Below the pieces are notes generated by a model. That model searched no databases. It had not been told where the DNA came from and saw nothing but the letters and a program-made list of their open reading frames with translations. Below, piece by piece: positions 20,301-31,240 of a stretch of DNA of 64,000 bases (within the stretch, counting starts at the first letter, position 1; each line of letters opens with the position of its first letter). Made by a program: the position numbers and the translations under genes. The stretch lies in contig NC_091669.1 of the NCBI RefSeq assembly GCF_042453785.1, forward strand, positions 9,808,501 to 9,872,500, read 5' to 3'. This stretch comes from Malus domestica. Its lineage: Eukaryota; Streptophyta; Magnoliopsida; Rosales; Rosaceae.

Positions 20301-23300
20301 AAGCGAAGATCTTATGACGCTGAACGATACGAGGCAATGAAAGCAGAAGTTGAAAAACTCAAAGGCATAGGCTTTGTCCGCGAAGTCAATTACCCGACAT
20401 GGGTAGCAAATGTGGTCCTTGTTAAGAAAAATCCGACCAAAGAAAGTCTTTTGCTTCAAAAGGTCTTGTGGAGAATGTGTGTTGACTACACCAACCTAAA
20501 CAAAGGGTGTCCGAAAGATAGCTTCCCTCTTCCTCTTATTGACAGACTTATAGACTCTACGGCCGGGTGTGAACTCCTGAGCTTCATGGATGCTTACTCA
20601 GGATACAACCAAATCCTCATGAACCCTTCGGATCAAGAACACACAGCCTTCACTACCGACAGAGGACTATACTGCTATAAAGTCATGCCTTTCGACCTAA
20701 AGAATGCAGGAGCGACTTATCAGAGACTAGTCAACTCAATGTTCGCCGAGCAGATTGGGAAGAGCATGGAAGTTTACGTTGATGATATGTTAGTCAAGAG
20801 CAAACATGCTGACCAACACATCACCAACCTATCTGAAACTTTCACTATTTTGAAGAGGTATCGAATGAGGTTAAACCCCAACAAATGTGCCTTCGGCGTA
20901 GGCTCTGGCAAATTCTTAGGTTTCATGATTAGCCAACGAGGCATTGAAGCTAATCCCGAGAAGATCAAAGCAATCCTCGACATGAAGGAACCGGTAACTT
21001 CAAAGGACATCCAGAGCCTTACTGGCAAGGTGGCAGCCTTAACCAGGTTCATTTCTAAGGCCACAGACAAATGTGCTCCCTTTTTTAAAGCACTTAAGGG
21101 AAGTAGGAAGTACATTACATGGACTGATGAATGTGCCGAGGCATTCAAAAACCTCAAGGAGTACATGAGTAAAGCCCCTCTACTCTCCAAGCCCGAGGTA
21201 GGAGACATTCTCATTATCTACCTATCGGTATCAGCTTCAGCCGTAAGTTCCGTTCTCATTCGAAAGGATGGGAATATTGAGCGACCTGTCTACTACGCTA
21301 GCAAAGCCTTACAAGATGCGGAGACACGGTACTCTAACATTGAGAAATTGGCTCTGGCATTGGTCATGTCTGCTCGAAAACTCCGCCCTTACTTCCAAGC
21401 GCACTCCATCATCGTGCTTACCAATTATCCTCTTCGACAGATACTCCAAAGTCCTGACACTTCAGGGCGAATGATCAAATGGGCAATAGCGTTGGGTGAG
21501 TTTGACATCTCCTACCAACCAAAGCCAGCTGAGAAGGGCCAAGCAGTAGCAGACTTCATTGCCGACTTCACATATCCGGTTGACATTGCTTCTACACCTG
21601 AAGCAGTGGCTTCATTACCCCCGGAAGCTCAGAAGATAGAACCAACAACCCCAGCATGGAGTCTGTATGTTGATGGCTCATCCAACCAACAGGGCTGTGG
21701 AGCGGGACTAGTCTTGACTACACCCGACAAAGTAGCAATGGAGTATGCTCTTCGTTTCAAATTCAAGGCATCAAATAATGAGGCCGAGTATGAAGCCCTT
21801 CTAGCAGGATTACGTTTGGCCAAACACCTCGGGGTTAAACAAATTGATATTTTCAGTGACTCCCAATTGGTGGTCAACCAGGTTACCAACAACTTTGATG
21901 CTAAGGACAGCTCCATGGCAGCATATCTTGCGCAAACACAACTTTTGCTCAAGCACTTCCACTACCAGATCACCCAAGTTCCTCGAGCGGAAAACAGTCA
22001 TGCAGACGCCCTGGCTCGCCTCGCCTCGGCTGTGGAAGACAAGATTGGAAGAAAAATTCATGTCGAACTGTTGGCAACACCAAGCACCATGGCCGCAGAA
22101 GTATGCAACTTACAACAGGGGGATAGTTGGATCACCCCGATCTATAATTTCCTTGCTCATGGCATCCTCCCAAATGATAAAGTCCAGGCTAAGCAAATTC
22201 GATACAAGTCTACCCGCTACCTGATCATCAATGATCAACTCTATAAGCGAGGTTTTAGCCTGCCATACTTAAAGTGTCTTACGCCTGCCGAGGCGGAAAT
22301 CGTCCTTCGGGAAATACATGAGGGAGTCTGTGGAGATCATGCTGGATCTCGGTCCCCAGCACACAAGACTTTTCGCCAAGGATATTACTGGCCAACACTC
22401 CACCAGGATGCCATCAAAGTATCCCGCTCATGTGACAAATGTCAACGATATGCGACTATTCCTCATTCCCCTCCAGAGCCTCTTACTCCTATGATCAGCC
22501 CTTGGCCCTTCGCCCAGTGGGGACTTGATTTGATCGGCCCAATGCCGGCAGGGAAGGGCAAAGTCTGTTACGCAGTCGTTGCAGTGGACTACTTCACAAA
22601 GTGGGCCGAAGTAGAACCCTTGGCAACCATTACTGAGGCAAAGATAGAAGACTTCGTGTGGAAGAACATCTTTTGTAGATTCGGCATTCCCAATGCGATA
22701 GTCACTGACAATGGGCGACAGTTTGACAACAAGAGGTTCAGGTTGTTCTGCTCTAAGTTCAACATCAACTTATGCTTTGCCTCTCCAGCTCATCCCCAGT
22801 CTAATGGACAAGTTGAGGCCATCAACAAAATAATCAAGCGCACTTTGAAAACCAGCTTGGACAAAGCTAAAGGCTGTTGGCCAGAATTTGTACCCCAAGT
22901 TCTTTGGTCATATCGCACTTCATATCGGACTTCAACAGGAGAAACTCCATTCTCACTTGCCTTTGGCACAGAGGCGGTTGTCCCTGTTGAGCTCGAGCAA
23001 GCAACATTCCGAGTCCAGAACTACATTCAAAGTGAAAATGACAAACAACTCACCCTCAACTTGGATTTAGTCGAGGAACACAGAAACCAAGCTCACTTGA
23101 GGAATGTCGCCTACTAGCAGCGCATCTCCAACTATTATGACTCTAGGGTCAAGCCTCGTTCTTTCAAAATAGGAGACTGGGTCTTAAAGAAAAGATTACT
23201 CTGCGACAGAGTCCCGAGTGAAGGCACACTTAGTCCAAACTGGGATGGACCGTATGAAGTCATTGGCATCAGTCGCCCTGGCTCTTACACACTTAGAAGC

Positions 23301-23363
23301 TCCGATGGCAAGACCCTTGGCCATCCATGGAACGCTGATCACTTGAAGTACTACTACAAATAG
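17355..23363 (+). CDS. Tat gag-pol polyprotein frame with three nonsense codons
   Basis: One frame runs from the ATG at 17355 to the TAG at 23361-23363 (2002 codons), interrupted by TAA 17589-17591, TAG 17664-17666 and TAG 23115-23117; 17730-23117 is a single 1795-codon open stretch. Domains in order: a coiled gag N terminus (KVDELKAQNNKIAMRNEVL); the gag core near 18250-18720; a Cys/His motif CCYHEHNSHDSEKC near 19168; aspartic protease ILVDTGASVNIMF near 19555; RT with catalytic YVDD near 20776; Ty3-type RNase H to about 21570; archaeal-type RNase H with LYVDGSSNQQGCGAGLVL near 21665; integrase with its HHCC zinc finger near 22310-22445 and the D-D-E residues in GLDLIG, TDNGRQF and GQVEAINK. 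The integrase C-terminal domain follows the third stop. Catalytic motifs are all intact. I describe the breaks only. Confidence 0.93.
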
Positions 23364-23574
23364 ACTCACGATGTACAAGTGTTGAGCTATAGCCGTTCGG
23401 CATCCTATGTAATGAAGACCATTTGGCAATGAATTCAATAAAGAGGTAATTTAGCCAACTCAGCCCTCACTCTTTTACATTCATAGCAAGCGATGCCGGA
23501 ACCCTTCTCAATCAGAAAGCAATCCGTCTTCCACAGTCACTACAAAACAAGCAAATGAAGACCGTGTCAAGCGC

Positions 23575-23575
<1 letters not shown>

Positions 23576-23608
<33 letters not shown>
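23576..23608 (+). repeat. Poly(A) run inside the element
   Basis: About 33 consecutive A residues just before the decamer array in the 3' non-coding region. Confidence 0.95.
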
Positions 23609-24052
23609 AGCTTCATCCAAAAAGCTTCACCCGAAAAGCTTCACCTCCAAAGCTTCACCCACAAAGCTTCACCTAAAAAGCTTCACCCAAAAAGCTTCAC
23701 CCGAAAAGCTTCACCTCCAAAGCTTCACCCACAAAGCTTCACCTAAAAAGCTTCACCCACAAAGCTTCACCCAAAAAAAAAAACTTCACCCGAAAAGCTT
23801 CACTTAAAAAAGCTTCACCTACAAAGCTTCACCTAAAAAAGCTTCACCTAGAAAGCTCCCTCTACATACTTTCACCATCAAAGCTTCACCATCAAAGCTT
23901 CACCTAGAAAGCTTCATCTACAAAGCTTCATCTACAAAGCTTCACCATCAAAGCTTCATCTACAAAGCTTCATCTACAAAGCTTCACCATCAAAGCTTCA
24001 CCTAGAAAGCTTCAACACCAAAGCTTCACCTACAAAGCTTCAACACAAAACC
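23609..24052 (+). repeat. AAGCTTCACC tandem array
   Basis: About two dozen copies of a 15-18 bp unit built on aaagcttcaccyayaaagc, many with a HindIII site. Variants accwaaaa, acctaga and accatca alternate. The same array, in shorter form, is in the decayed relative at 47095-47305, so it belongs to the element family. The short ORF through it is a by-product of the repeat. Confidence 0.95.
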
Positions 24053-24597
24053 TTGCTCCAAATAAACAAATTTTGTTCACAAAACCCAAGATGCCCTTGA
24101 ACTTGTACAAAAACACTTGGGTAAACATAAACATTTTTTGTTTTACACCCACAAGGGCCCAAAATTTTCCTTCTTCTTTATTCACTTATATCTGTTCCCA
24201 AACATATTATAATAGATCCAACACCAAGCCAAAGTCCCAAGTTTCATAATGGACAAAGGTACAAGCAATTCATCAATAATGAAGGTGCTACAAAAATTGG
24301 AATCTGCCCCAAAATAGAAATTCAACCCAAGAGACTTTTTCTCTCTCTCCCTCTTCCGCCTCCTTTCATCTATCAAATTTCTGCAACCTCTGCTCTTCTC
24401 CAATGGAGCTGAATTTTAGACACCCTATATTTCTTGAGCATATGAACAACTTTCAAGAAGGAACCATTTCTGTTTGAGCGACGGAAATTACAGTGTTGAA
24501 GCTCCACACATGATAGTCGGCTTCTTGCAGATTTCGAAGCTGTTGTGATGTTTCGAAGATCTGGAAATATTTAACTTTTAGTTCATCCTGAATTTTT
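24053..24597. other. Non-coding 3' region of the Tat element
   Basis: Lies between the two tandem arrays. The minus-strand ORF at 24182-24403 has no recognised domain, and I see no env-like gene in this element. Confidence 0.6.
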
Positions 24598-25200
24598 GAT
24601 ATGTTATGAAAGAGTCGATGAGGAACAACTTCAATGCAGAAAGCATACCGATCTGAACAAGAGAAAATGGAGTTTCGAAGCTCACAACAAATCTGACGGG
24701 TTGACAGAAAAATAATAACCAGTCATTCATCATACCTGGATTTCTGGAGTTATACTGCTCCGAGGGATCTCAAATTTGGATATGTTGTAGTTCACAAGCT
24801 GAGGAACAACTTCAATGAAGAAAGCATGCTGATCTGAGCAAGAGAACATAGAGTTTCAAAGCTCACAACAAATCTGACGGGTTGACAGACAAATGATAAA
24901 CAGTCACTCATCATACCTGGATTTCTGGAGTTATACTGCTCCGAGGGACCTCAAATTTGGATATGTTGTAGTTCACAAGTTAAGGAACAACTTCGATGAA
25001 GAAAGTATGTTGATCTGAACAAGAGAAAATGGAGTTTCGAAGCTCACAACAAGTCTGACGGATTAACAGAACATTGACGAACAGTTACTCATCATACTTG
25101 AATTTCTGAAGTTGTACTACTCCGATGGATCTCAAATTTGGATATGTTGTAGTTCACAAGATAAGGAAAAACTTTCATGAAGACGACTTTGCAATCTGAG
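24598..25200 (+). repeat. 181-bp tandem repeat, three full units plus part
   Basis: Units 24598-24778, 24779-24959 and 24960-25140 are each exactly 181 bp and begin gatatgttgtagttcacaag (unit 1 gatatgttatgaaag); a partial fourth follows to about 25200. Shared blocks include ctcacaacaaatctgacggg and tggatttctggagttatact. They lie in the non-coding region between integrase and the 3' LTR. Confidence 0.93.
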
Positions 25201-25723
25201 CTATAGAGAAAGGTGTTATCTTGCATCCACTCAGGCTGATTAGTGGAAACGAAAAGCAATTCCACCAAAGAAAAGATGAAAAAGAGAGAAAAGCTACTAA
25301 TTGCACTTGATCTTGTCTAGTCAATAGCATGTAGCATCAAACACACAAAAGTTGGAAATATTTTTAGATAAAGCATATACGAATGTGTGACATCGAAACA
25401 AGGATTCGTTACTTTGACAAATTAGTAACACGCGAGACACCTCTTTTGGCAGATCTCCTAGCTCGGCGACTTGGGGGACTCCTACTATAGGGTTTGTATC
25501 ACACTTGACTAAGCCCGAAACTACAACTAAGCTTCAAGTGAAATTGATACATTACCTTGTGCGTCAACATCAGCTAAATACACCATTCCCGGATGGAGGA
25601 AAGGTACTTCCAGAGAAGGGCAGATGAAGATCAGACCACACTTCGGTACTTAGAAGTTTCGTGATTACTCAAGGGATTGGATCTTGCAAGTCCCCAACCG
25701 AGGAGTTTCCCTCACTCGGGAAC

Positions 25724-25735
25724 TTAGGGGAGCAC
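25724..25735 (+). other. Polypurine tract
   Basis: Purine-rich ttaggggagcac sits directly upstream of the 3' LTR, where plus-strand DNA synthesis is primed in LTR elements. Confidence 0.6.
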
Positions 25736-26248
25736 TGTTTGTACCATACTTGACCAATCCCGAAACTACCGAGCACCGGCCAACGCTATACTGTCAAGGA
25801 CCCAGAAGAGTTCCCCTCCGACCAGGAGACCAATCACTACTCGACACGTGTCAAGATTAGAAGCCAATCAGAGCGCAGCACGTGTCGACATCAAGAACCA
25901 ATCATAACATGACACATGTCAATGTGACAAAGCTACAAGTTTTTCTATAAATAGGGGTCATTCCCCCACAATATTGCCTAATGCCATTTTGTGTTAAATC
26001 ATTCACAAGAACTCACTAAATTGAGAGCTTGATCCTTTGTACTTGTGTAAGCCCTTCACTACTAATAAGAACTCCTCTACTCCGTGGACGTAGCCAATCT
26101 GGGTGAACCACGTACATCCTGTGTTTGCTTCTCTGTCTCTATTCATTTACGTACTTATCCTCACTAGTGACCGAAGCAACCAAGCGAAGGTCACAAAACC
26201 TGACACTTTCTGTTGTACCAAAGTCTTCGCTGATTTTGTGCATCAACA
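25736..26248 (+). repeat. 3' LTR of the Tat element
   Basis: 513 bp and nearly identical to 16735-17247. Followed directly by the second copy of the agaac target duplication. Confidence 0.97.
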
Positions 26249-26629
26249 AGAACGAAATTTTTTTTTTTGACAAAAGAAAAGATAACATGGGGAAAAAATA
26301 TATGCAATAACAGTAACTTGCATATTAATATCAATGCAGAGAAGACCTACTTAAGGTTTTTATCTACTCTTTTTTTTATTTACATCTACTTACTATTGTT
26401 CATGAACTTTAGATAGGAACTTGCATCCAAATATCTCATGTTGTTTGACAATTGCATGAATAACATTTAAATCATTACTTTACACAAAGTGAAAACGAAA
26501 AACTTGACAACTTTTTAGGACATGCCTGATAAAGAAAAAGTTCATCTTTACACAATACAATTAAAATATATTTTGACAATTACAATGAAATAGAATAACA
26601 CAAAACACTTTTAGGGGCACGTAGTGCCC

Positions 26630-26672
26630 GTGATGCAAAAATGCCTCTCGCACGCACGTGCGGAGAGGCTAG
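26630..26672 (+). mobile_element. Helitron-like 3' terminus (hairpin + CTAG)
   Basis: A hairpin, cctctcgcacg ... cgtgcggagagg, is followed at once by CTAG (26669-26672) and a T. The inner neighbour gcacgtagtgcccgtgatg recurs in inverted form beside similar hairpins at 35848, 42212 and 42506. Helitrons end in a hairpin and CTRR and insert between A and T. The 5' end was not found. Confidence 0.5.
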
Positions 26673-26926
26673 TTGAAAATTAAGTTTACCTATATAAAAT
26701 TAAATTTACCTTTACAAACTTTATCTTTTCTCCCTCCCATGTCCCATCCTCTCATCCCCATCTTTTCTTCACCGACTTCCAGAGCACTCCCATATAAAAG
26801 CAGATGCTTTAAACATAGAAGGGCCTAGACCTAGTTCGACGAGGGAAGAAGAGAAGTGAGAGTGAGGGGAACAATTGAATTGAGAAGCATCGCGGTTCGA
26901 TTTGTGAAGAGGGTGTTGGTGCAGTA
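26673..26926. other. Leader-like sequence before the CCT5 fragment
   Basis: Looks like a plant 5' leader from about 26780 (CT-rich, then GA-rich). It may be the authentic CCT5 5' flank carried with the exon fragment. Confidence 0.35.
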
Positions 26927-27109
26927 ATGGCGTTGGCATTCGACGAGTACCGGCGGCCCTTCATAATACTGAGGGAGCAGGAGCAGAAGTTTCGATTCAC
27001 ATATTCACAGATCCTGCCACTGCCTCCCATATTCACATGTCCTCCCACCACCCCTGCCACCTCCCAATTTGGGTGGATTTGCAGAAGACGAATTGAGGGG
27101 GCAATTTAG
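26927..27109 (+). pseudogene. CCT5: CCT5 (TCP-1 epsilon) N-terminal fragment fused to unrelated sequence
   Basis: The frame starts MALAFDEYRRPFIILREQEQ, the conserved N terminus of chaperonin subunit CCT5 (cytosolic TRiC/CCT complex, folds actin and tubulin); I expect G where the second of the two arginines after DEY's Y would differ from the usual YGRP. After about 21 residues homology stops: the continuation RFTYSQILPLPPIFTCPP is unrelated and ends at 27107-27109. CCT5 is about 535 aa, so over 95 percent is missing. The fragment lies just right of a Helitron-like end, and gene capture or a truncated duplication are both possible. Confidence 0.75.
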
Positions 27110-27724
27110 GAACTAAAGTCTGATTCCTGGAGGACACCAATTCAAGGAATTTAATTACCACCTGTTACTAGAGAATCCGACTCCGGGAAATTCCGGAGTG
27201 TGATTCCGGAATTCATCTGGGTCCCACACGATTTTTTATTCCTCTCACGTTAGTAAACGGGTGTAATCCGTAATCGGAATTCCGTTTTTTCACCATTAGT
27301 TTTGTGGATGTTGTCATTCCTACTAGTAATAACCTTCAATGTTTTCATTTCCTTTGTGTTTGGAGATTATGGAGTTATGATCCAATTAAGTATGAATTTA
27401 CTTCAAGGAGTTATGTTAATCAAGGTGTTATTAATACAAAATCTTGTGGAACATCCTGCACAGGGAATTTCTACAAGCTTAACTACTACATTAAAAAGTA
27501 AAGTCGTAGCGACGGACTTGTTGGCAAGGCGCACTAATGATCAAAAAAAAGGTTTTTTTACAGGCACAGAGCTTGCATACTTCTAAAGGTTAAGGATCAA
27601 ATCTTTTACAAAGCCATTTGCACACAGCTGAAACTATTCAGAATTCCAAAAGTACAGTTCCCAAAAAGATATAAGATGATCCTCTCCATAGGCCTAATGG
27701 CACCACATTCTGCTTACCAACACT
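27110..27724. other. Intergenic, MITE-like block then unassigned
   Basis: 27120-27290 contains repeated ggaattcc-type palindromic pieces (attccggagtgtgattccgg, tcggaattccg), typical of decayed MITEs. The 94-aa ORF at 27302 has no recognisable domain. No gene is seen. Confidence 0.35.
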
Positions 27725-29394
27725 TCACATGTTCATATAATAACTGCCACTGCTGGTTATTTCACTGCAAAGAGACATTTGATCATAAGTGCTCCCATCT
27801 GGCACAGAAAATATGAAGGTGTAACAATTTCGGAGACGAAATGTTTGGTTGCCCTTCATGTCGCCGCCTCTCTTATTCTGGTAGCCAGGGTAGGCCGATT
27901 TATTGAAGATCACCTTATCACTCAAGATCAGGCCAGCTTCCTCCGCAAGTCCTTCCACATTCCATCTGTTATAGGGGTAGTCATCCCGGGTTGTAACATG
28001 AATTTCCCCACCATAGCTAAGCATGCAACGGGCACTTTCGAAAAATCCTTTCAGCAACTCCCTGTGCATTCTTCATCCATTGAACCCCAAAATCCATAAA
28101 CATCAAGGGTAGAGCAATTAGGTAACTAATTAGTGCATTAATGATGGTATATGAAATTTAATGATATGAATAGGTGAAGGCTTAAAGAATCTGCGGTTTA
28201 TAGAGCTACAATACTCATCGCCCTGCAGCCCGTTACACAAAATTGATTAACCATGCCTGAAATACTTCATAAAAATTTGGAACTATAGCATGCCTTGGAT
28301 GATAGCACTCAACAGTTCTCTTTTTTCTTTTCCAATAAAATGCCAAATTCAACTAGCTGAAAACAATGTGCAATATTCTACCATATATATAGTTAGTTCA
28401 TACATGCGAGAGGCTTGTAACTCGGTTAGTTAAGAGCCCCAACATCTATAGTCCCAAACTCGATTCCCCTTCCCCAATATCGTTTGTCTTAAAAGAGCAA
28501 AAAGTTGATTCCTACATAACACAATCAGTTCATCATTATTTCGCAAGAAAGGGGAACTTGTGTATCATGCAATTTGAGGATAGGGTTCGAACTTGGGACA
28601 TCTTCCTGAATTGTAACCAAAGAATGTTTTCGTATTTGTCAGCAAATCCAAGGCCTTACTCCCCATGAATTGAATACTATGATGAATTAGACTACATAAA
28701 TCATGAATGCAAATAAAATTACCTGGTGTGAATCAAAAGCATGGACAAAAAAAATGAAATGTTAATTGAATTAGTGACTTACTGAATAAGCTCATAGTCC
28801 TTTTCACGTAACCAAGAGTAATGACCTGCATGAGGAAAGTTGAAGATGATGACATCAAATTCCCTCCATTTGAGGACAGGATGGAGGTCCATCTTATGCA
28901 CATCAACTCCATGCAGCACCAAGCACCCCATCCTCCTCAGCTCTTCCAAATGTGACCAACTACTCCAATGTTTTGCCAACAAAGAACCTAAAACATCGAT
29001 CAATCTTGCACCAAATCATCGACGGAAATCATCTCAAGAAAATCAAACAAACCCAAAATTTAATTTATTGCCGAAAAAAGCAGAGGAACAATTTTAGACA
29101 CATCCCCATTTGAAAAAAGTACCTAAAGATAGAAACTTTCATCAAATAAATCACAGAAAATCAGAAAACTCAAGAAACCCAAAATTATAAATTGCATAAA
29201 GTTACATCTAATGAGTACCCATATGCATAAAAGATTAGGGTTTGAGAAATCTTACCTTGGGATTCAAGAGAAGTGGCCACCATGTTAGTAGCAGACCCAA
29301 AAGCTCGAGCCAAGCAAGCAGAAAACGAGAAGTCACCTTCCCCAACAAGCAATATCTCTTGGGAGCTGTTGTAGTGCTCAATCCACCTCTCCAT
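27725..29394 (-). CDS. DUF2431 (BMT5-like, At4g26485-like) protein, three exons, 229 aa
   Basis: Exons 29256-29394, 28783-28987 and 27725-28070 join in phase (139+205+346 = 690 bases) through GTAAGA and GTAAGT donors and TTTTAG and GAAG acceptors. Exon 1 has the glycine-rich motif ILLVGEGDFSFSACLARAFG. Exon 2 gives LEELRRMGCLVLHGVDVHKM, then FDVIIFNFPHAGHYSWLREK, the conserved N-F-P-H-x-G core of the domain. Exon 3 gives ELLKGFFESARCMLSYGGEI and DDYPYNRWNVEGLAEEAGLI, ending YYMNM. The length fits plant members of about 200-250 aa. The family is named for yeast 25S rRNA m3U methyltransferase; a rRNA target in plants is inference. All three exons are open, so the gene looks functional. It has partial relatives at 36-183 and 37107-37245. 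Confidence 0.9.
28140..28780. other. Intron 2 of the DUF2431 gene
   Basis: AT-rich, no ORF of note. At about 28420-28480 ctcggttagttaagagcc followed by aaactcgattcccc resembles the A and B boxes of a tRNA-derived SINE, without clear ends. Confidence 0.4.
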
Positions 29395-30605
29395 TTTTGC
29401 TTAATTGCAGATTTCAAGTAAAACAAGGTCAATGTTGGTGGAAAGAAGAAGGACTCCCCAGTGATCAAAACCCCATGAGAGAGCAGACACCTTTTCAAAA
29501 GTGCAACAGTTATTTATCTGTTTTATAGAAGAGAGATTTGGGCTCTGTTGAACCTTTTGGTATGTTCGTTCTTTCAGTTTATTCCGAAAGCAACTCCACA
29601 AGTGTGTGTCGATTTTTGTTGAGGACTAGTGGGCAGGGGCGTCTTTTGGGGAGGAAAGTGTTCGACCGCAAAAGGGGACCCAACAAAAAAAGTTCAAGTG
29701 GGACTTACAAATACAATTGCCTCTTTTCTAACTTCCTCACTTTTTTTCTCAAAAAAAACTTACCCACTTTTTTTCTTTTAAGGAATGTAATAAGAGCCCT
29801 AATAAATTCATTTCATTGTCCTATTTTTATACTCGCATTATAATTTCACTTACCATAAAAAATTAAAATGTTATTTCTCCATCTATCATTATTCCTAAAA
29901 TAACCTGTAATGTTTTTTTTTCAAAGAAAAATTAATATGTTTTTAAAGAAAACCAGTATGCTTCCTTAATTGCCTACCCTAGCTTGCACCGGAATGGCAA
30001 AATCTCCTCCCACCCCCCATCAAAAACCAAAACCTTTGACATCTGCTTGGTGGCATCTCCTTAGGAAAGAGTGAGAAACGGAAGGGGGAGAAAGAGAGAA
30101 GCGCGGGAAAAGAAGAGAGAGAAACATGAGGGAGATTGCTCTATAATACAAAGGCAGATTGCTCCAAGTGGATTTCTATTCAGTTGGAATTGGGTATTTT
30201 TTGATTTGGAAATCTGGGTTGTTGTCGTTGTTCGTCTATGAGGAATAGGAAGATAGGGTAGAGGTGGTAGTATTGAAATTCAAAGGGAGAACAGTGTGGT
30301 GTTTGTGGCTAGGGAGGGTGATGGATGAATGGGGAATTGAGGTTAGCCCATCGTGGATTTATTTTTCTTTTTGTTAGTTTTAGTTTTTCTTTATTCTCTT
30401 TTATTTTATTTAATTAAAATTATAACGAAATTATAAATATGGATTTAAAAGTCTTTTGCTAAAAGGATAAATATGTGATTAATATTTTCATTAAAATGTA
30501 GGTAGGAAAATAAGACAATTGGGTGGTTTCAGTAGCACTCTTTAATAATACTTTAGTGGGCCCTCCAACGATTACAAATTGTATATTACTTAAGGTCTCC
30601 TCCAC
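29395..30605. other. Upstream flank of the DUF2431 gene, with an old TIR element
   Basis: About 29855-30545 has inverted ends: ttatttctccatctatcatt against its inverse aaaatgtaggtaggaaaata, ending tttcagtagcactcttta. The same family is at 48607-49232. Its interior includes a GA-rich stretch (30065-30130). No gene is supported. Confidence 0.45.
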
Positions 30606-30803
30606 TGATTTAGATCCTCTCCGAGGCAACTGGTCGAGATCCTCCTAACCAGTATTCGCAGATCATTGAATTTTTATCCAACGGCTACAAATAAGGAGAC
30701 ATTCTAAAAGTTATAATAATTGTAGCCGTTTGATAAAAATCCAACGGTCTACGAACACTGATCAGGAGGATCCCGACCAGTTGTCTTGGAGAGGATCCAA
30801 ATC
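30606..30803. mobile_element. hAT-like MITE present only in duplication copy 1
   Basis: Inverted ends of about 60 bp: gatttagatcctctccgagg and, inverted from the right, ggatttggatcctctccaag; both continue into caactggtcg. Flanking tcctccac / ccctccac is an 8-bp duplication with one change. Copy 2 shows the unoccupied site ggtctcatccaccacaaat near 38385. Confidence 0.85.
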
Positions 30804-31240
30804 CCTCCACCACAAATTGTTTCTCACGCCGCCGCTTTTATTTTCCTCTTCCCTTTCTTCGTATCTCTCCATTTCTCTTTTTTATTTTTATTTTTCCACA
30901 AACACAATTAAACCCTAATTATTAATTTCATGCCAATTGAAGAGAATTTTCCAAAGCACTGAGACAATTCAAGTGTTTAGAGTGATCTAGACTTCGATTA
31001 AAGTAATAAGATATTTACTAGTTCAAGTATATTAAGTTGGAATTTGAAGATTTAGGTATTTCTCATCTACAATGTTTTTTTCCTTTTGTACTTTTCAGGG
31101 AAAAATTCATATAAAGTAATCAAATAATCATCATAGAAGGGAGGAGCAGTTACAAAAACTACTAGACGCATTGTGGACTACCATGTTTCGTTGTTCATAC
31201 TTATTATAATTTCATTGCAATTTTGTTTGAGGTATAAAAA

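Larger units (their letters stand above)
16735..26248 (+). mobile_element. Complete Ty3/gypsy element, Tat lineage
   Basis: Two 513-bp LTRs (16735-17247 and 25736-26248) flank a 8.5-kb interior. The 5-bp duplication agaac lies outside both ends (16730-16734 and 26249-26253). The order is LTR, primer-binding site, gag, protease, RT, RNase H, a second archaeal-type RNase H, integrase, a long non-coding 3' region with tandem arrays, polypurine tract, LTR. The dual RNase H and the long 3' region are Tat-lineage traits. By my alignment the LTRs differ at one base, so the insertion is recent. Three nonsense codons interrupt the gag-pol frame. Confidence 0.96.

Noticed and set aside
23555..23746. 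ORF with repeated KASPKKLH
   Set aside because: Direct translation of the AAGCTTCACC tandem array.
23609..24052. Regularly spaced repeats considered as a CRISPR-like array
   Set aside because: Units are contiguous with no unique spacers, and the host is a plant; it is a retrotransposon minisatellite.
28420..28480. tRNA-like A and B boxes in intron 2 of the DUF2431 gene
   Set aside because: No cloverleaf, tail or target-site duplication could be seen.
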